64,000 bases of DNA from Alishewanella aestuarii B11 (GCF_000280055.1 NZ_ALAB01000011.1:1-64000); one strand, 5' to 3'. Positions 45,429 through 54,688 are shown, counted from the stretch's first letter. A program made the numbers and translations. The notes: generated from the letters alone by a model not told the origin.

Positions 45429-46661
45429 GTGATGATGAAAAACGCACAATACTCCTGGTTGGCCTTGCCACTTCTTTGCAGTGCAGCGTTGGTCGAGGCG
45501 GCGAATGGCTGGCATGGCCCGGAGCCATTCCGGCTGGAGCGCTTTGACGGGCGTCAGTTTGATTACAATCTGGAGAGTTTTTTACAGCGTTTGAGCTTTA
45601 CCGAACAACCGATTAGCAGTGGTGTGCCGCTATGGCAGCAAAATGGTTGGTATGGCACTGGCGGCAGCAGCCGGGGTAAAGAGTTTTATGTGCATTCCTT
45701 ATTGCAGCAAAAAGTGCGCTTTGATGCGCCGCTCTTTGCCGGCTTCCGACATAAGCGCTCGGAGGATCTTGACGGTTGGTATGACCGGGCTTTATTCGGA
45801 GTAGGCTATCAGGCCCGCACCAACTGGGACCTGGGCGTTTGGGGCGATGTCAGTGGCGCGAAAGAAGAAATGGATCTGCAATTTGAGGCGAACCGCTATT
45901 TTGATGATGGCAGCTATCTGACGGCGGCGGTGGTGCTGACCGATGTGTTTTATAACAGTAAAACCTACAGCGACAATCGTTACGAGCGCAATCCGCTCAC
46001 GCTCTATTTGGCGGGAGCTAAGCAATTCGTCGATCAGCAGCTGTCGGCCTTTATCAATATCAACTTACCGACCGAGTTTAACGATGCCACCCTCGGTCAA
46101 TTGCTACAGGATGAACAATACTCCGCCGGCATCAGTTGGCAGCGCAGTTTCCAAGGCGAGCGCCAGCTTAGCGTGCAAGGCCAGGGACTGTATGGCAAAC
46201 GCCGCGCCGACAGCCCGCTTGCTGATAGCGATGCCGACTGGCAACTCACCCGGCGCTTTGCACAGCTGAATCTGGAGTGGCAGCAACCCTTGCAGCAACG
46301 ACCAACAGCATTAGGCTTACAACTTAACCGCTTAACTGAGTACGATAGCCGCTTTGCCAATGCGACACAAAGTGCTGAATCCCGACGTGAAGCCTTTGCT
46401 TATCTGCGACAAGATCGCAGCCTTAACGATAACTGGCGCTGGCGGCCTACGCTTTATGTTGGCTATGGTGCAGTCCGTAGCGAGCTAAGAACAAATAGCG
46501 ATGAACCGTTAAAAGATAATGGCTGGCTGGCCAAAATTAGCCCCAATCTGCTTTGGCAGCTTAGCCAAAGCAGCGGTGCTTATCTGCTGATCAACCCTAC
46601 GGTTAAATTACATAATCTGCAATTTGGTGGCGGCAATATTCAGGTATTTGTGCCATTTTAA
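45429..46661 (+). CDS. putative outer-membrane beta-barrel protein, family not recognised
   Basis: The 410-residue protein has a signal peptide (MMMKNAQYSWLALPLLCSAALVEAANG). The mature part is rich in alternating aromatic strands (LFAGFRHKRSEDLDGWYDRALFGVGYQ, RYFDDGSYLTAAVVLTDVFYNS, WRWRPTLYVGYGAV) and ends FGGGNIQVFVPF with a terminal Phe. These are typical of outer-membrane barrels. No family name is recognised, and neighbours (ion channel, XRE regulator) do not help. Three adjacent ATG codons compete as start. Confidence 0.7.
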   Translation: MMMKNAQYSWLALPLLCSAALVEAANGWHGPEPFRLERFDGRQFDYNLESFLQRLSFTEQPISSGVPLWQQNGWYGTGGSSRGKEFYVHSLLQQKVRFDAPLFAGFRHKRSEDLDGWYDRALFGVGYQARTNWDLGVWGDVSGAKEEMDLQFEANRYFDDGSYLTAAVVLTDVFYNSKTYSDNRYERNPLTLYLAGAKQFVDQQLSAFININLPTEFNDATLGQLLQDEQYSAGISWQRSFQGERQLSVQGQGLYGKRRADSPLADSDADWQLTRRFAQLNLEWQQPLQQRPTALGLQLNRLTEYDSRFANATQSAESRREAFAYLRQDRSLNDNWRWRPTLYVGYGAVRSELRTNSDEPLKDNGWLAKISPNLLWQLSQSSGAYLLINPTVKLHNLQFGGGNIQVFVPF

Positions 46662-46691
46662 TTCTTGGCTGGACAGAGCACTCATTGGCAG

Positions 46692-47402
46692 TCAGTTGGC
46701 TAGCGTGTGCTGTTCTGCTTGAATGCTTACCTTGAGTTTGAACAGCACTGGACGCAACAGTAACTCTGCAGCGCAGGCGGCATAGAGCCAACCAAGGCAG
46801 AGTACGCCGAGTGCTCCCTGCAGGCTTGCGGTGGATAAGTGCGGGCTATGGTAAAACACGCTGACTAAACCGAGCAGACTGAGTACTAAAGCACCGCTGT
46901 AACATAATAGGTATTGCAGTTGGTATAGCTGCTGTAAAAAACGCCGCTCAGCCAAGGAGCCAGTAGCGCGCTGCCATAGTAATGATAAGTTAATGACGCT
47001 CATTATCAGACCCATTGGGCCGGCAGCGATTAAGGTTACCCCGGGGACAAATAACAGCAGGAATAGCAGGGAAACCAGATCAAGATAAATACTGAATTGG
47101 CCATGTGAGGCTAGGCTGACTAGGGCCAAATGTAATGCCAGCAAAAGGAGCAAGGCACTAAGTTGGACGCTGCGTTGGGCAAAGGACCAGTGGCTGATCG
47201 TCGGGACAGAGCTGTGGCGCAGCGCCTGAGGTGAGACGTTCAAGGACGCAGAGAGCGCCAGTAAAGATTCGGGCGAACCACCACCTGCCTGTTCTAAACG
47301 TTGAATCGTTCTTAAACTGAGACCACTTTGTTTGGCTAAAAGATCCTGGCTTAAGCCACGTTCCAATCTTAACTGCTTCAGCTTTTCTGCACTAATATCC
47401 AT
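46692..47402 (-). CDS. XRE-type helix-turn-helix protein with membrane helices
   Basis: The 236-residue protein starts with an XRE helix-turn-helix (ISAEKLKQLRLERGLSQDLLAKQSGLSLRTIQRLEQAGGGSPESLLALSASLNVS) at residues 1-65, followed by four hydrophobic helices (about 83-104, 108-140, 165-188 and 193-222). It is a membrane-bound DNA-binding protein of unknown target. The 220-bp upstream gap contains GGCGGT and ACCGCC as an inverted repeat near 47475, possibly an operator. Confidence 0.75.
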   Translation of the reverse strand: MDISAEKLKQLRLERGLSQDLLAKQSGLSLRTIQRLEQAGGGSPESLLALSASLNVSPQALRHSSVPTISHWSFAQRSVQLSALLLLLALHLALVSLASHGQFSIYLDLVSLLFLLLFVPGVTLIAAGPMGLIMSVINLSLLWQRATGSLAERRFLQQLYQLQYLLCYSGALVLSLLGLVSVFYHSPHLSTASLQGALGVLCLGWLYAACAAELLLRPVLFKLKVSIQAEQHTLAN

Positions 47403-47622
47403 CTGTCATCTCCTTGTTCTTTCTGGGTAGCTTAGGGGTTACCATGACCAGGCTGCAAGCGAAAATGGTCTGTTTGGGCGGTCAAGTTACCGCCAGAAAG
47501 CCGCCAAATCGCCGTCACAGCGCTTTTTTTCAGCAACTGACGGCACAAGGCTATTACAAAATAGCCAAAGCCGTTAGGCTGCCACTATTATCCGGCTCGA
47601 ACAAGCAATACAGCGAGGCACT

Positions 47623-48564
47623 ATGCAACCCTTTATCTATCATATCGGCACTCAGGGACAACCCTGGGGCGAGGCAGAAAAACAACAATGGCTTGCCGAG
47701 CAACACATCAAGCGCAGCTATCAGAGCGATGTGTTAAGTCAGCTTAGTACGCTGGAGTCGCAGTTCGAGGTGATCCAATACGGTGAGCTGGATTATCAGG
47801 CGCAGGGCTTTAGCCGCTATCCGCTGTTTTTATTAAAAAGCCGCAACTGGCAGGCCGATAAACCGCTGGCGCTGGTCACCGGCGGTGTGCACGGTTATGA
47901 AACCAGCGGTGTGCATGGTGCGCTGCGCTTTGCTAAAGACCATGCGGCAGCTTATGTTGCCGACTTTAACCTGTTAATTGCGCCCTGTATCAGCCCCTGG
48001 GGTTATGAAACGATCAATCGCTGGAACCCGTTGGCGGTCGATCCAAACCGTTCCTTTATTGCCAATAGCCCGGCCGCCGAAGCCGGTTTGTTGCGCGATT
48101 ATCTGCTGGCGTTGGGGACCACGCCTTTGCTGCATATTGATCTGCATGAAACCACGGATTCGGATAACAGTGAGTTTCGTCCGGCCAAAGCCGCCCGCGA
48201 TGGTACGGTCAACACCAACTGGAATATTCCGGATGGCTTTTATCTGGTTGGCGACAGCGAAAACCCACAGCCGGATTTTCAAAAAGCCATGATTGATGAA
48301 GTGGTTAAAGTGACGCATATCGCCCCTGCTGATGAGCAAGGCTGTTTGATTGGTGAAAAACTGGCGCAGTTTGGCGTCGTCAATTACCCGAAAAAATCCC
48401 TGGGGCTTTGTGGCGGCATGACCGCTGCGCGCTTTGTTACCACCACCGAAGTCTATCCGGACAGTCCCAGTGCCACGCCCGAGCAGTGTATTCTGGCGCA
48501 GGTAGCCGCGGTAGTGGGTGGCTTAAACTATGTTCGGGCACAGCTGTCAGCAAAGTCGGCATAA
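47623..48564 (+). CDS. M14-family metallocarboxypeptidase-like protein
   Basis: The 313-residue protein has the M14 zinc pattern: VTGGVHGYETSGVHGALRF (His and Glu), IAPCISPWGYETINRWNPLAVDPNRSF (Asn-Arg substrate contact) and LLHIDLHETTDSDNSEF (third ligand His). A C-terminal TTEVYPDSPS follows that could carry the catalytic Glu. It probably trims C-terminal residues or amide bonds. No signal peptide is visible, suggesting a cytoplasmic place. It is followed at 17 bp by a GNAT gene, likely cotranscribed. Confidence 0.82.
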   Translation: MQPFIYHIGTQGQPWGEAEKQQWLAEQHIKRSYQSDVLSQLSTLESQFEVIQYGELDYQAQGFSRYPLFLLKSRNWQADKPLALVTGGVHGYETSGVHGALRFAKDHAAAYVADFNLLIAPCISPWGYETINRWNPLAVDPNRSFIANSPAAEAGLLRDYLLALGTTPLLHIDLHETTDSDNSEFRPAKAARDGTVNTNWNIPDGFYLVGDSENPQPDFQKAMIDEVVKVTHIAPADEQGCLIGEKLAQFGVVNYPKKSLGLCGGMTAARFVTTTEVYPDSPSATPEQCILAQVAAVVGGLNYVRAQLSAKSA

Positions 48565-48581
48565 CCGGCATAGTAAGCAAC

Positions 48582-49091
48582 ATGAGTATTCAGATCCGCT
48601 TAATCAGCGCTGCCGATCTGGCGGCGGTGGTGGCGCTGCAGGATAGCTGTTACAGCGATAATCTGTATGAGCCACCGGAATTATTGGCAAGGCGTCTGGC
48701 TGCGGCACCGCAGAGTTGTTGGCTGGCAGAAAACTCAGCCGGTGAGCTGCTCGCTTATTTGTTTTGCTACCCCTCTGTAGCTGGCAAGGTGGCGCCACTG
48801 GGCAGTCCGTTTCAGGCTGCCAGCAAGCCGGAGCTTTTGTATTTACATGATATGGCGGTAAGCGCTAAGGCCAGAGGCTTAGGCCTGGCCAGCCGCTTGC
48901 TGCAGCAGGCCGAATACTTTGCCAGAGAACAGGGATTAACCCGGTTAGCGCTGGTAGCCGTACAGGGCTCGGTAAGCTACTGGCAGCGGCAGGGGTTTCT
49001 CGTACAAGACACACTCTGCCCCGATGCCGGGGCGGCACTGCAGAGTTATACCGGGGAACAGGCGCGGTATATGTTCAAAGATGGTGCTTGA
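48582..49091 (+). CDS. GNAT-family N-acetyltransferase
   Basis: From ATG 48582 the 169-residue protein shows a GNAT core: LLYLHDMAVSAKARGLGLASRLLQQAEYFAREQGLTRLALVAVQGSVSYWQRQGF, with motif A KARGLGLASRLL. The longer in-frame reading into the peptidase gene is discarded. The substrate is unknown; the M14 peptidase next to it may act in the same process. Confidence 0.87.
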   Translation: MSIQIRLISAADLAAVVALQDSCYSDNLYEPPELLARRLAAAPQSCWLAENSAGELLAYLFCYPSVAGKVAPLGSPFQAASKPELLYLHDMAVSAKARGLGLASRLLQQAEYFAREQGLTRLALVAVQGSVSYWQRQGFLVQDTLCPDAGAALQSYTGEQARYMFKDGA

Positions 49092-49155
49092 CAGTAACTT
49101 GTTGCAAAACCGATTAAGCGCTAGAATTACCAATAGTTTAATCAAGGGGCTAAAT

Positions 49156-49317
49156 ATGGTCAGCAAGCAGCAGTTACAAAAGCGCTTTGAAGCAATAAAG
49201 GTTAGCAATTTTGCTGAGAGCCTGCGTCTTGAGGGGTTAAAACCTACCAAAGACAAAGCTAGCTTGAACCCCAAAATTTTAGCTAGACTCAAGCAATTAC
49301 AAGAGTTACATGACTGA
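49156..49317 (+). CDS. VbhA-like antitoxin of a Fic toxin
   Basis: This small 53-residue protein (MVSKQQLQKRFEAIKVSNFA...) contains SLRLEG, which fits the Fic-inhibitory motif [S/T]xxxE[G/N]; the Glu blocks ATP binding by the Fic partner. It is immediately upstream of and overlaps (8 bp) the Fic gene, the order of class I Fic systems such as VbhA/VbhT. AAGGGG precedes ATG 49156. Confidence 0.85.
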   Translation: MVSKQQLQKRFEAIKVSNFAESLRLEGLKPTKDKASLNPKILARLKQLQELHD

Positions 49318-49906
49318 TAAGTATGGTGTTGGACAAGATCCCTACTGTTACCCAAACTCTTCTTTATTGATCAATCTGCTGGATTTAAAGTCTGAAGAGG
49401 AACTTATAGCAGCGGAAGTTGAGTTCACCTCATACCGGTTGAGCACCTTTATCCCAGACTTTGATAATCTGAGCTTCGATTATCTTTGCCATATCCATTA
49501 TCATCTATTTCAAGACTTATACAGTTGGGCCGGACAAATCAGAACTGTCGATATTGCAAAACAATCGACGCATTTTTGTAATGTTCGATTTATTTCAAAG
49601 TCAGCGGAAAAGTGTTTTGAAGTACTGCCGAGAAATAATTACTTCCGAGAGATGCCGCTCCCAGTATTTATTAATAATCTTGCGGACTTTTTCTGTGAAG
49701 TTAATGTGCTTCATCCGTTTCGAGAGGGTAATGGCAGAAGCCTAAGATTGTTTTGTGAGGTTTTAGCATTGCAGGCGGGTTATGAATTAAGTTGGCACCA
49801 TATTTCGCAGGAAGACTGGTTGCTAGCAAACATTGCAGGTTATCAGGGGGACCTAATGCCATTATTCCGGCTGTTTAGGTTAGCGACAAAACCTATCGAT
49901 ATTTAA
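49310..49906 (+). CDS. Fic-domain adenylyltransferase toxin
   Basis: The 198-residue protein has the complete Fic motif HPFREGNGRSLRLF, with catalytic His, and upstream YLCHIHYHLFQDLYSWAGQIRTVDIAKQ, the conserved flap/helix region. Fic enzymes transfer AMP from ATP to target-protein hydroxyls; FicT members AMPylate gyrase and topoisomerase IV. The coupled VbhA-like gene upstream marks it as class I. Confidence 0.93.
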   Translation: MTDKYGVGQDPYCYPNSSLLINLLDLKSEEELIAAEVEFTSYRLSTFIPDFDNLSFDYLCHIHYHLFQDLYSWAGQIRTVDIAKQSTHFCNVRFISKSAEKCFEVLPRNNYFREMPLPVFINNLADFFCEVNVLHPFREGNGRSLRLFCEVLALQAGYELSWHHISQEDWLLANIAGYQGDLMPLFRLFRLATKPIDI

Positions 49907-50011
49907 GTTATTCCGCTTTCTACACTTAGCGGTGACCACAACTTTGCCCTATTGCGACAGCGGTAGCTATACTGATTGCTGCTTAAAGCAGCAACTGGCA
50001 GAGGAACCGCC

Positions 50012-51352
50012 ATGCGTAATCCCATTGTTATCCTGCACGGCTGGAGTGATAACAGCCGCTCGTTTCGTGACTTAGCCCACTTTCTGCAAACCGAGTTTGG
50101 TGCTGCGGTACAACATCTGTATCTGGCTGACTGGTTGTCATTACAGGATGAGATCAGTTATGGCGATCTGGCCGCGGCGATGCAACAAGCCTGGCTGGGT
50201 ATGCAGCTGCCTACTTCGCCGCAAAGTGTTGATCTGATCGTCCACAGCACCGGTGCCCTGGTTAGCCGGCACTGGTTTACCCGTTATTATGCTGCGGCCA
50301 CCAATCCGGTTAAACGTTTTTTGCAACTGGCGCCGGCCAACTTTGGTTCGCCGCTGGCGCATAAAGGCCGCAGCTTCTATGGCCGGGCCGTTAAAGGCTG
50401 GAAGCAACCGGGCTTTCAAACCGGCGCCAATTTGTTATATGGGCTGGAGTTGGCGGCCGACTATAGCCGGGAACTGGCTAAAGCCGATCTCTTTGCCGCT
50501 GAGTCCTGGTATGGTGCGGGCAGAATGCTCAGCACCATTTTAATTGGTAACCGCGGTTACAGCGGGATCAGCGCTATCGCCAACGAAGCCGGTTCAGATG
50601 GTACGGTGCGCATTGCCGGGGCAAACCTGAATTGCCGTTATCTGAAAGTGGCACTGGATGAGCAGCAAAACGTTAAGCCTGGCAGTTTGCAGCTACGAAA
50701 AAGTCAGGGTGAAATCGCCTTTTCGGTACTGCCAGATGAACATCATGGCAGTATTATCGGTAATGGTAAAAAAGCCCCGCATAACCCGCTGACGTTACAG
50801 CTGATTCGGCAGGCACTGCAAGTCGAAGATGCCGATTTTCAGGTTGGCAGCACAGGTCATTTTGCCTATCAGCAGCAGTTGGATAGCCAAAACCCGCCCG
50901 CCAACTGGCACGCGGATTTGCGCAGCCAGGTGCTTTGTAAGCTCCAGGATCAGCATGGCGATCCGGTCACCGATTACTTTTTAGAAATGTATCGCACGGC
51001 CAATGCCGATAGTCGCTTTGAACAAAGGCTGTATCAGCAGTTTTTACGGCACGTGCATCCGCATAGCCAGCAGCCACAAAACCGGGCGTTTTATTTTGAT
51101 GTGGCGGCATTAAACGAGCTTAAACAAAGCCCGAACTTTCAGCAGTTGTTTTTAAGTTTTCATGCCCAGCCGCTGTTTAAGCCACCGCGGCAACCCGCAG
51201 GCTTTAGCGTGGTGCCAGCCAGTGCAGCTGCAGGGCTGCGCTTGGCAGTTGAGGAACTGGCGCAGATTTTTGCACCGCATCAAACACTGCTGTTGGATGT
51301 GGAATTAACGCGCCAGGTCGCTGAGTCGGTTTTTACTTTGCAGCGTCATTAA
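50012..51352 (+). CDS. alpha/beta hydrolase (lipase-like)
   Basis: From ATG 50012 (GAGGAA before it) the 446-residue protein opens NPIVILHGWSDNSRSFRDL, an oxyanion-type HGW motif. The nucleophile elbow is LIVHSTGALVSRHWF (H-S-T-G) and the region LAPANFGSPLAHKGRSF resembles PGAP1/LipA-type lipases. The C-terminal 170 residues are an added domain of unknown role. There is no signal peptide, so it is probably cytoplasmic. The substrate is unknown. Confidence 0.8.
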   Translation: MRNPIVILHGWSDNSRSFRDLAHFLQTEFGAAVQHLYLADWLSLQDEISYGDLAAAMQQAWLGMQLPTSPQSVDLIVHSTGALVSRHWFTRYYAAATNPVKRFLQLAPANFGSPLAHKGRSFYGRAVKGWKQPGFQTGANLLYGLELAADYSRELAKADLFAAESWYGAGRMLSTILIGNRGYSGISAIANEAGSDGTVRIAGANLNCRYLKVALDEQQNVKPGSLQLRKSQGEIAFSVLPDEHHGSIIGNGKKAPHNPLTLQLIRQALQVEDADFQVGSTGHFAYQQQLDSQNPPANWHADLRSQVLCKLQDQHGDPVTDYFLEMYRTANADSRFEQRLYQQFLRHVHPHSQQPQNRAFYFDVAALNELKQSPNFQQLFLSFHAQPLFKPPRQPAGFSVVPASAAAGLRLAVEELAQIFAPHQTLLLDVELTRQVAESVFTLQRH

Positions 51353-51782
51353 AGGCCGCACGCCAGCGTTGATAACGCTCAAGAGTTGGTGCCGGGCGCT
51401 CGGTGTACCAGGCATAACCTTGCCGGCGTTCGAATGAGACCTGATGCACGTCATAATACAGTTCGCCATCACGATCGCCAAAGATCGGTCTGTTGGTATT
51501 AAGCTCCGCAAAGCGCGGCCACAGCGGCCCGGCGCCGGCTTTGGCTTGCAGCACCCGTAGTTGCGGATGCCAGTGTTGATCAGCGATAGCATGGCGCGCT
51601 AACCAGCCGGCTGCCGCATGAATAGCTTGCTGTAACTCAACGGATGGCTTGGGCAAGCTGAGCAAAAAATCCAGCAGGCTGGCACTTTCCATTACCGCCA
51701 GCGCCGGCATCGCAGGCAAAGTCAGGCCTGGGGTTTTTGTGCTTTTGTTCGTATCTGGAATTTCCCTGTCGCGGAAAATCAC
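51333..51782 (-). pseudogene. C-terminal fragment of a PL10-type pectate lyase
   Basis: The 149-codon reading frame matches only the last part of family 10 pectate lyases: LPAMPALAVMESASLLDFLLSLPKP, AIHAAAGWLARHAI, GPLWPRFAELNTNRPIFGDRDGELYYDVHQVSFERRQGYAWY. The N-terminal half of the catalytic domain and any signal peptide are absent, and the next gene begins 36 bp away, so the 5' part is deleted. It is probably non-functional. The 3' end overlaps the convergent hydrolase gene by 20 bp. Confidence 0.75.
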
Positions 51783-51818
51783 TTAGTCTGTAACACGGTC
51801 TATTACGGAGAGTGCAAA

Positions 51819-52949
51819 TTGAGAGTATTGCTAAGCATGCTGGCATTAGCTTTTGCAGCGCCGCTTTCGGCAGAGATTCTGGCGCAGCAATTACCGGGTT
51901 TTTATCAGCAGCTGAAAGCAGAGCAACAGTTTAGTGCCGCCTGGCGCCCGGATAGCGCTACGCCAATTCAGCAGTGGCGCACTGAGGCGCGGCAACTACT
52001 GCGCGACGCACTGCTGTGGCCTGAACAGCCACTGGATTTTGCGGCTGAACAACTGATGGTTGAGCAGCGCGATGGCTATCAGGCCGAGCGCTGGCAGCTT
52101 AATCTGACGCCAGAAAACCGGGTTACCGTTTCGGTGCTGCGCCCGGCAGGTGAGGGGCCTTTCCCGGCGGTACTGCTGCTGCATGATCACGGCGCTTATT
52201 TTTTAATTGGTAAAGCCAAGCTGATCAAACCCTTTGCCAGGGATCCCGATCTTGCCAAGGCGGAGGCCTGGACTAAACGTTATTACGATGGCCGTTTTAT
52301 CGGTGATGAGCTAGCGGCTCAGGGGTATCTGGTGCTGGCAGCGGACTCCTTGGGTTTTGGTGAACGGGGACCTTTAAATGCCGATGCCCAGCAGGCGCTG
52401 GCCGCGAATTTTTTTCAGCTCGGGCGCTCGCTGGCCGGGTTGGCGGCTTATGAAGACTTGCGCTTGGCAGCCTTTCTTGCCCAGTTGCCGCAGGTCGATA
52501 ACACTCGCATTGCTGCATTGGGTTTTTCAATGGGCGGGTTTCGGGCCTGGCAACTGGCGGCGCTGACGGATGATATCAAAGCCGCAGCGACCATTAGCTG
52601 GATGACCACCAGTGATACTGCTATGACGCCGGGCAATAATCAATTACGCGGCCAAACGGCGTTCTGGATGTTACATCCCGGGTTGGCAGCGAAACTGGAT
52701 TATCCGCATATGGCGGGCATAGCCGCACCTAAACCGGCATTGTTTATCAGTGGTGCTAAAGATCGTCTAATGCCAGCGGCAGGCACTGAGCAGGCTTTTG
52801 CCACGATGCAACAAATCTGGCAGGCGCATGGCGCCGGCGAAAAGCTGGTGACTGAGCTTTGGCCGGAGTACGGGCATCAGTTTTCGGCGGCGCAACAGCA
52901 GCGGGTATGGCGTTGGCTGGAGGAGGTGTTTGCTAAGCCTGCCCCATAA
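51819..52949 (+). CDS. secreted alpha/beta hydrolase (esterase-like)
   Basis: The 376-residue protein starts at TTG 51819, with ACGGAG 8 nt upstream, and has a signal peptide (LRVLLSMLALAFAAPLSA). It has VLLLHDHGAYFLIGKAK, the nucleophile elbow ALGFSMGGFRAWQLAAL (G-x-S-x-G), acid region ALFISGAKDRLMPA and catalytic His in YGHQF. It probably hydrolyses an ester in the periplasm. Proximity to a pectate-lyase remnant suggests a former polysaccharide-degradation locus. Confidence 0.82.
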   Translation: MRVLLSMLALAFAAPLSAEILAQQLPGFYQQLKAEQQFSAAWRPDSATPIQQWRTEARQLLRDALLWPEQPLDFAAEQLMVEQRDGYQAERWQLNLTPENRVTVSVLRPAGEGPFPAVLLLHDHGAYFLIGKAKLIKPFARDPDLAKAEAWTKRYYDGRFIGDELAAQGYLVLAADSLGFGERGPLNADAQQALAANFFQLGRSLAGLAAYEDLRLAAFLAQLPQVDNTRIAALGFSMGGFRAWQLAALTDDIKAAATISWMTTSDTAMTPGNNQLRGQTAFWMLHPGLAAKLDYPHMAGIAAPKPALFISGAKDRLMPAAGTEQAFATMQQIWQAHGAGEKLVTELWPEYGHQFSAAQQQRVWRWLEEVFAKPAP

Positions 52950-52974
52950 GGTAATCATTAGGGTTTTGATCGGA

Positions 52975-53320
52975 GCATCCGGCGGCAAGCACACCGTACA
53001 ACTTTGACGGGACACGCTGTGAATACCTCCCTGTACGCTTGCATTTTTCATCCCTGAAAAATACATTCCCTTACAAAGTGCACGGAATGCTTACCACCTC
53101 GTTCACGATCGTGCCACTACCAGTATTTTCAAAAAGTATACATGACGTCCAGCGAGCTTCGATTGAAGATTGAGGTTGCTGTAGATGCTGAACGAGGCGG
53201 TAAATGCATAGTACACTTTGACCGGGGACGTCTTTCGCATGGATGCGAAAGAGGAGCCCCCATGGATGGGTTCACGGCGTGCCCCGGCAAAGTTGTACGA
53301 CGCGTTTAGCCGCCGTATGC
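52975..53320. repeat. 346-bp imperfect palindrome with two inverted 88-bp hairpin repeats
   Basis: This explains the gene-free stretch 52950-53468. Copy A (52996-53083, minus) and copy B (53211-53298, plus) are both exactly 88 bp and share the ends GTAC...CAAAGTTGTAC, the block TTCAC(A/G)GCGTG and a hairpin 21 nt from the 5' end. The hairpin stems differ but still pair: ATTTTTCA/TGAAAAAT in A, CTTTCGCAT/ATGCGAAAG in B. The symmetry continues inward (TTACC[A/G]CCTCGTTCA at 53091-53105 against its complement at 53189-53203) and outward (GCATCCGGCGGC at 52975-52986 against GCCGCCGTATGC at 53309-53320). No protein is encoded. A dispersed repeat or MITE-like element is likely. Confidence 0.8.
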
Positions 53321-53468
53321 AGTGATCTGGAAGCTACCTCGCCGGAAACATCTCGGCGGAATGAGCAGGAACTTTAGAATATCGCAAGGTTAGGCTTTAA
53401 TTAGTGACTGATCTAAACCCCCTGCGATCTGGTATAGTCCGCTTATTTCCCTGAATACAGAGCAACAT

Positions 53469-54521
53469 ATGCAATACACCACTTTAGGCAGCAGCGGTCT
53501 ACGGGTGTCACGGGTTTGCCTGGGTACCATGACCTGGGGCCAGCAAAATACCCAGGCAGATGCCGATGCGCAACTGGCGCTGGCACTGGATGCCGGCGTG
53601 AATTTTATCGACACTGCAGAAATGTATGCGATTCCACCGCGGCCAGAAACCTATGGCGCCACCGAGCAGATTATTGGCAACTGGTTAAGCCGTAATAGCG
53701 CCAAACGAGAGCAGTTAGTGCTTGCTACCAAGATCGCCGGCAACGGCCTGGCACATATTCGCGACGGCAGTGATATTAGCCCGCAAAGTCTGGTCGCTGC
53801 GGTCGACGGCTCGCTTAAGCGCTTACAGACAGACTATATCGATGTATACCAGCTACACTGGCCAAATCGCCGTTCGCCGCACTTTGGCCGGCATGCCGTG
53901 AATCAGGTACGCTTTAGTGAAACGGATAGCATAGCGCAGCAAGCAGAGATGCTGGCGATTCTGGAGACGCTTGGCAAGCTGGTGCAGGCTGGCAAGATCC
54001 GCTATTGCGGCCTGTCGAATGAAACGCCCTGGGGGATTAGCCAGTACCTAAAGCTCAGCGCACAGCATAACCTACCGCGGATGGTCTCGATTCAAAACGA
54101 GTTTGGCCCGCTGCATACCAAAGACTGGCCCTATCTAATTGAGCAATGCCAGCACGAGAATATCGCCTATTTGCCCTGGTCACCGCTGGCAGGTGGTGCC
54201 CTAACCGGTAAGTATCTGGACGGGCAACGACCGGCTGCCAGCCGCTGGACCCTGGTGCAGCGCAATGGTTTATTTCGCGACACACCAGAGTCAAATGCGG
54301 CGATCCGTGCCTTTGGTGAACTGGCTGCCGCCCATCAGCTAAGCGCGGCGCAATTGGCGCTGGCCTGGGTGAATCAGGTTGATGGTGTCAGTTCGACCAT
54401 TATCGGCGCCACCAGTACCAGCCAGTTAGCAGAAAATCTGGCCGCCTTTGAGCTGACATTAAGCCAAGAGCTACTGGCTGGCGTAACCGACTTTCTGCGC
54501 CAGCATGCCTTACCTTTCTAA
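53469..54521 (+). CDS. tas: NADP(H)-dependent aldo-keto reductase, Tas-like
   Basis: The 350-residue protein resembles E. coli Tas along its length: MQYTTLGSSGLRVSRVCLGTMTWGQQN, IDTAEMYAIPPRPETYGATEQIIGNWL, KRLQTDYIDVYQLHWP and GLSNETPWGISQYLKLS. The AKR tetrad is seen as Asp and Tyr in FIDTAEMY, Lys in VLATKIAG and His in YQLHWP. It reduces carbonyls; the physiological substrate is unknown. Confidence 0.92.
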   Translation: MQYTTLGSSGLRVSRVCLGTMTWGQQNTQADADAQLALALDAGVNFIDTAEMYAIPPRPETYGATEQIIGNWLSRNSAKREQLVLATKIAGNGLAHIRDGSDISPQSLVAAVDGSLKRLQTDYIDVYQLHWPNRRSPHFGRHAVNQVRFSETDSIAQQAEMLAILETLGKLVQAGKIRYCGLSNETPWGISQYLKLSAQHNLPRMVSIQNEFGPLHTKDWPYLIEQCQHENIAYLPWSPLAGGALTGKYLDGQRPAASRWTLVQRNGLFRDTPESNAAIRAFGELAAAHQLSAAQLALAWVNQVDGVSSTIIGATSTSQLAENLAAFELTLSQELLAGVTDFLRQHALPF

Positions 54522-54630
54522 TCGCTGCTCAATGTCTTGCCCGGCTTCGGTCGGGCTGTTTCCGCTTTCTGACAAGATCCCTTCGAAATCTCGTTTATGA
54601 CATTTCTATGAACTTTGGTTCTGTGACTTG

Positions 54631-54666
54631 ATATGCGCTAATCCATATATGTACTATTTCGCATAT
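54631..54666. promoter_or_regulatory. candidate ArsR operator
   Basis: ATATGCG (54631-54637) and CGCATAT (54660-54666) form a perfect inverted repeat across 22 nt, ending 22 bp before the arsR start. AT-rich imperfect palindromes in this position are usual for ArsR repressors. Confidence 0.5.
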
Positions 54667-54688
54667 ATTTTCAGATGGAGCATTGCTA

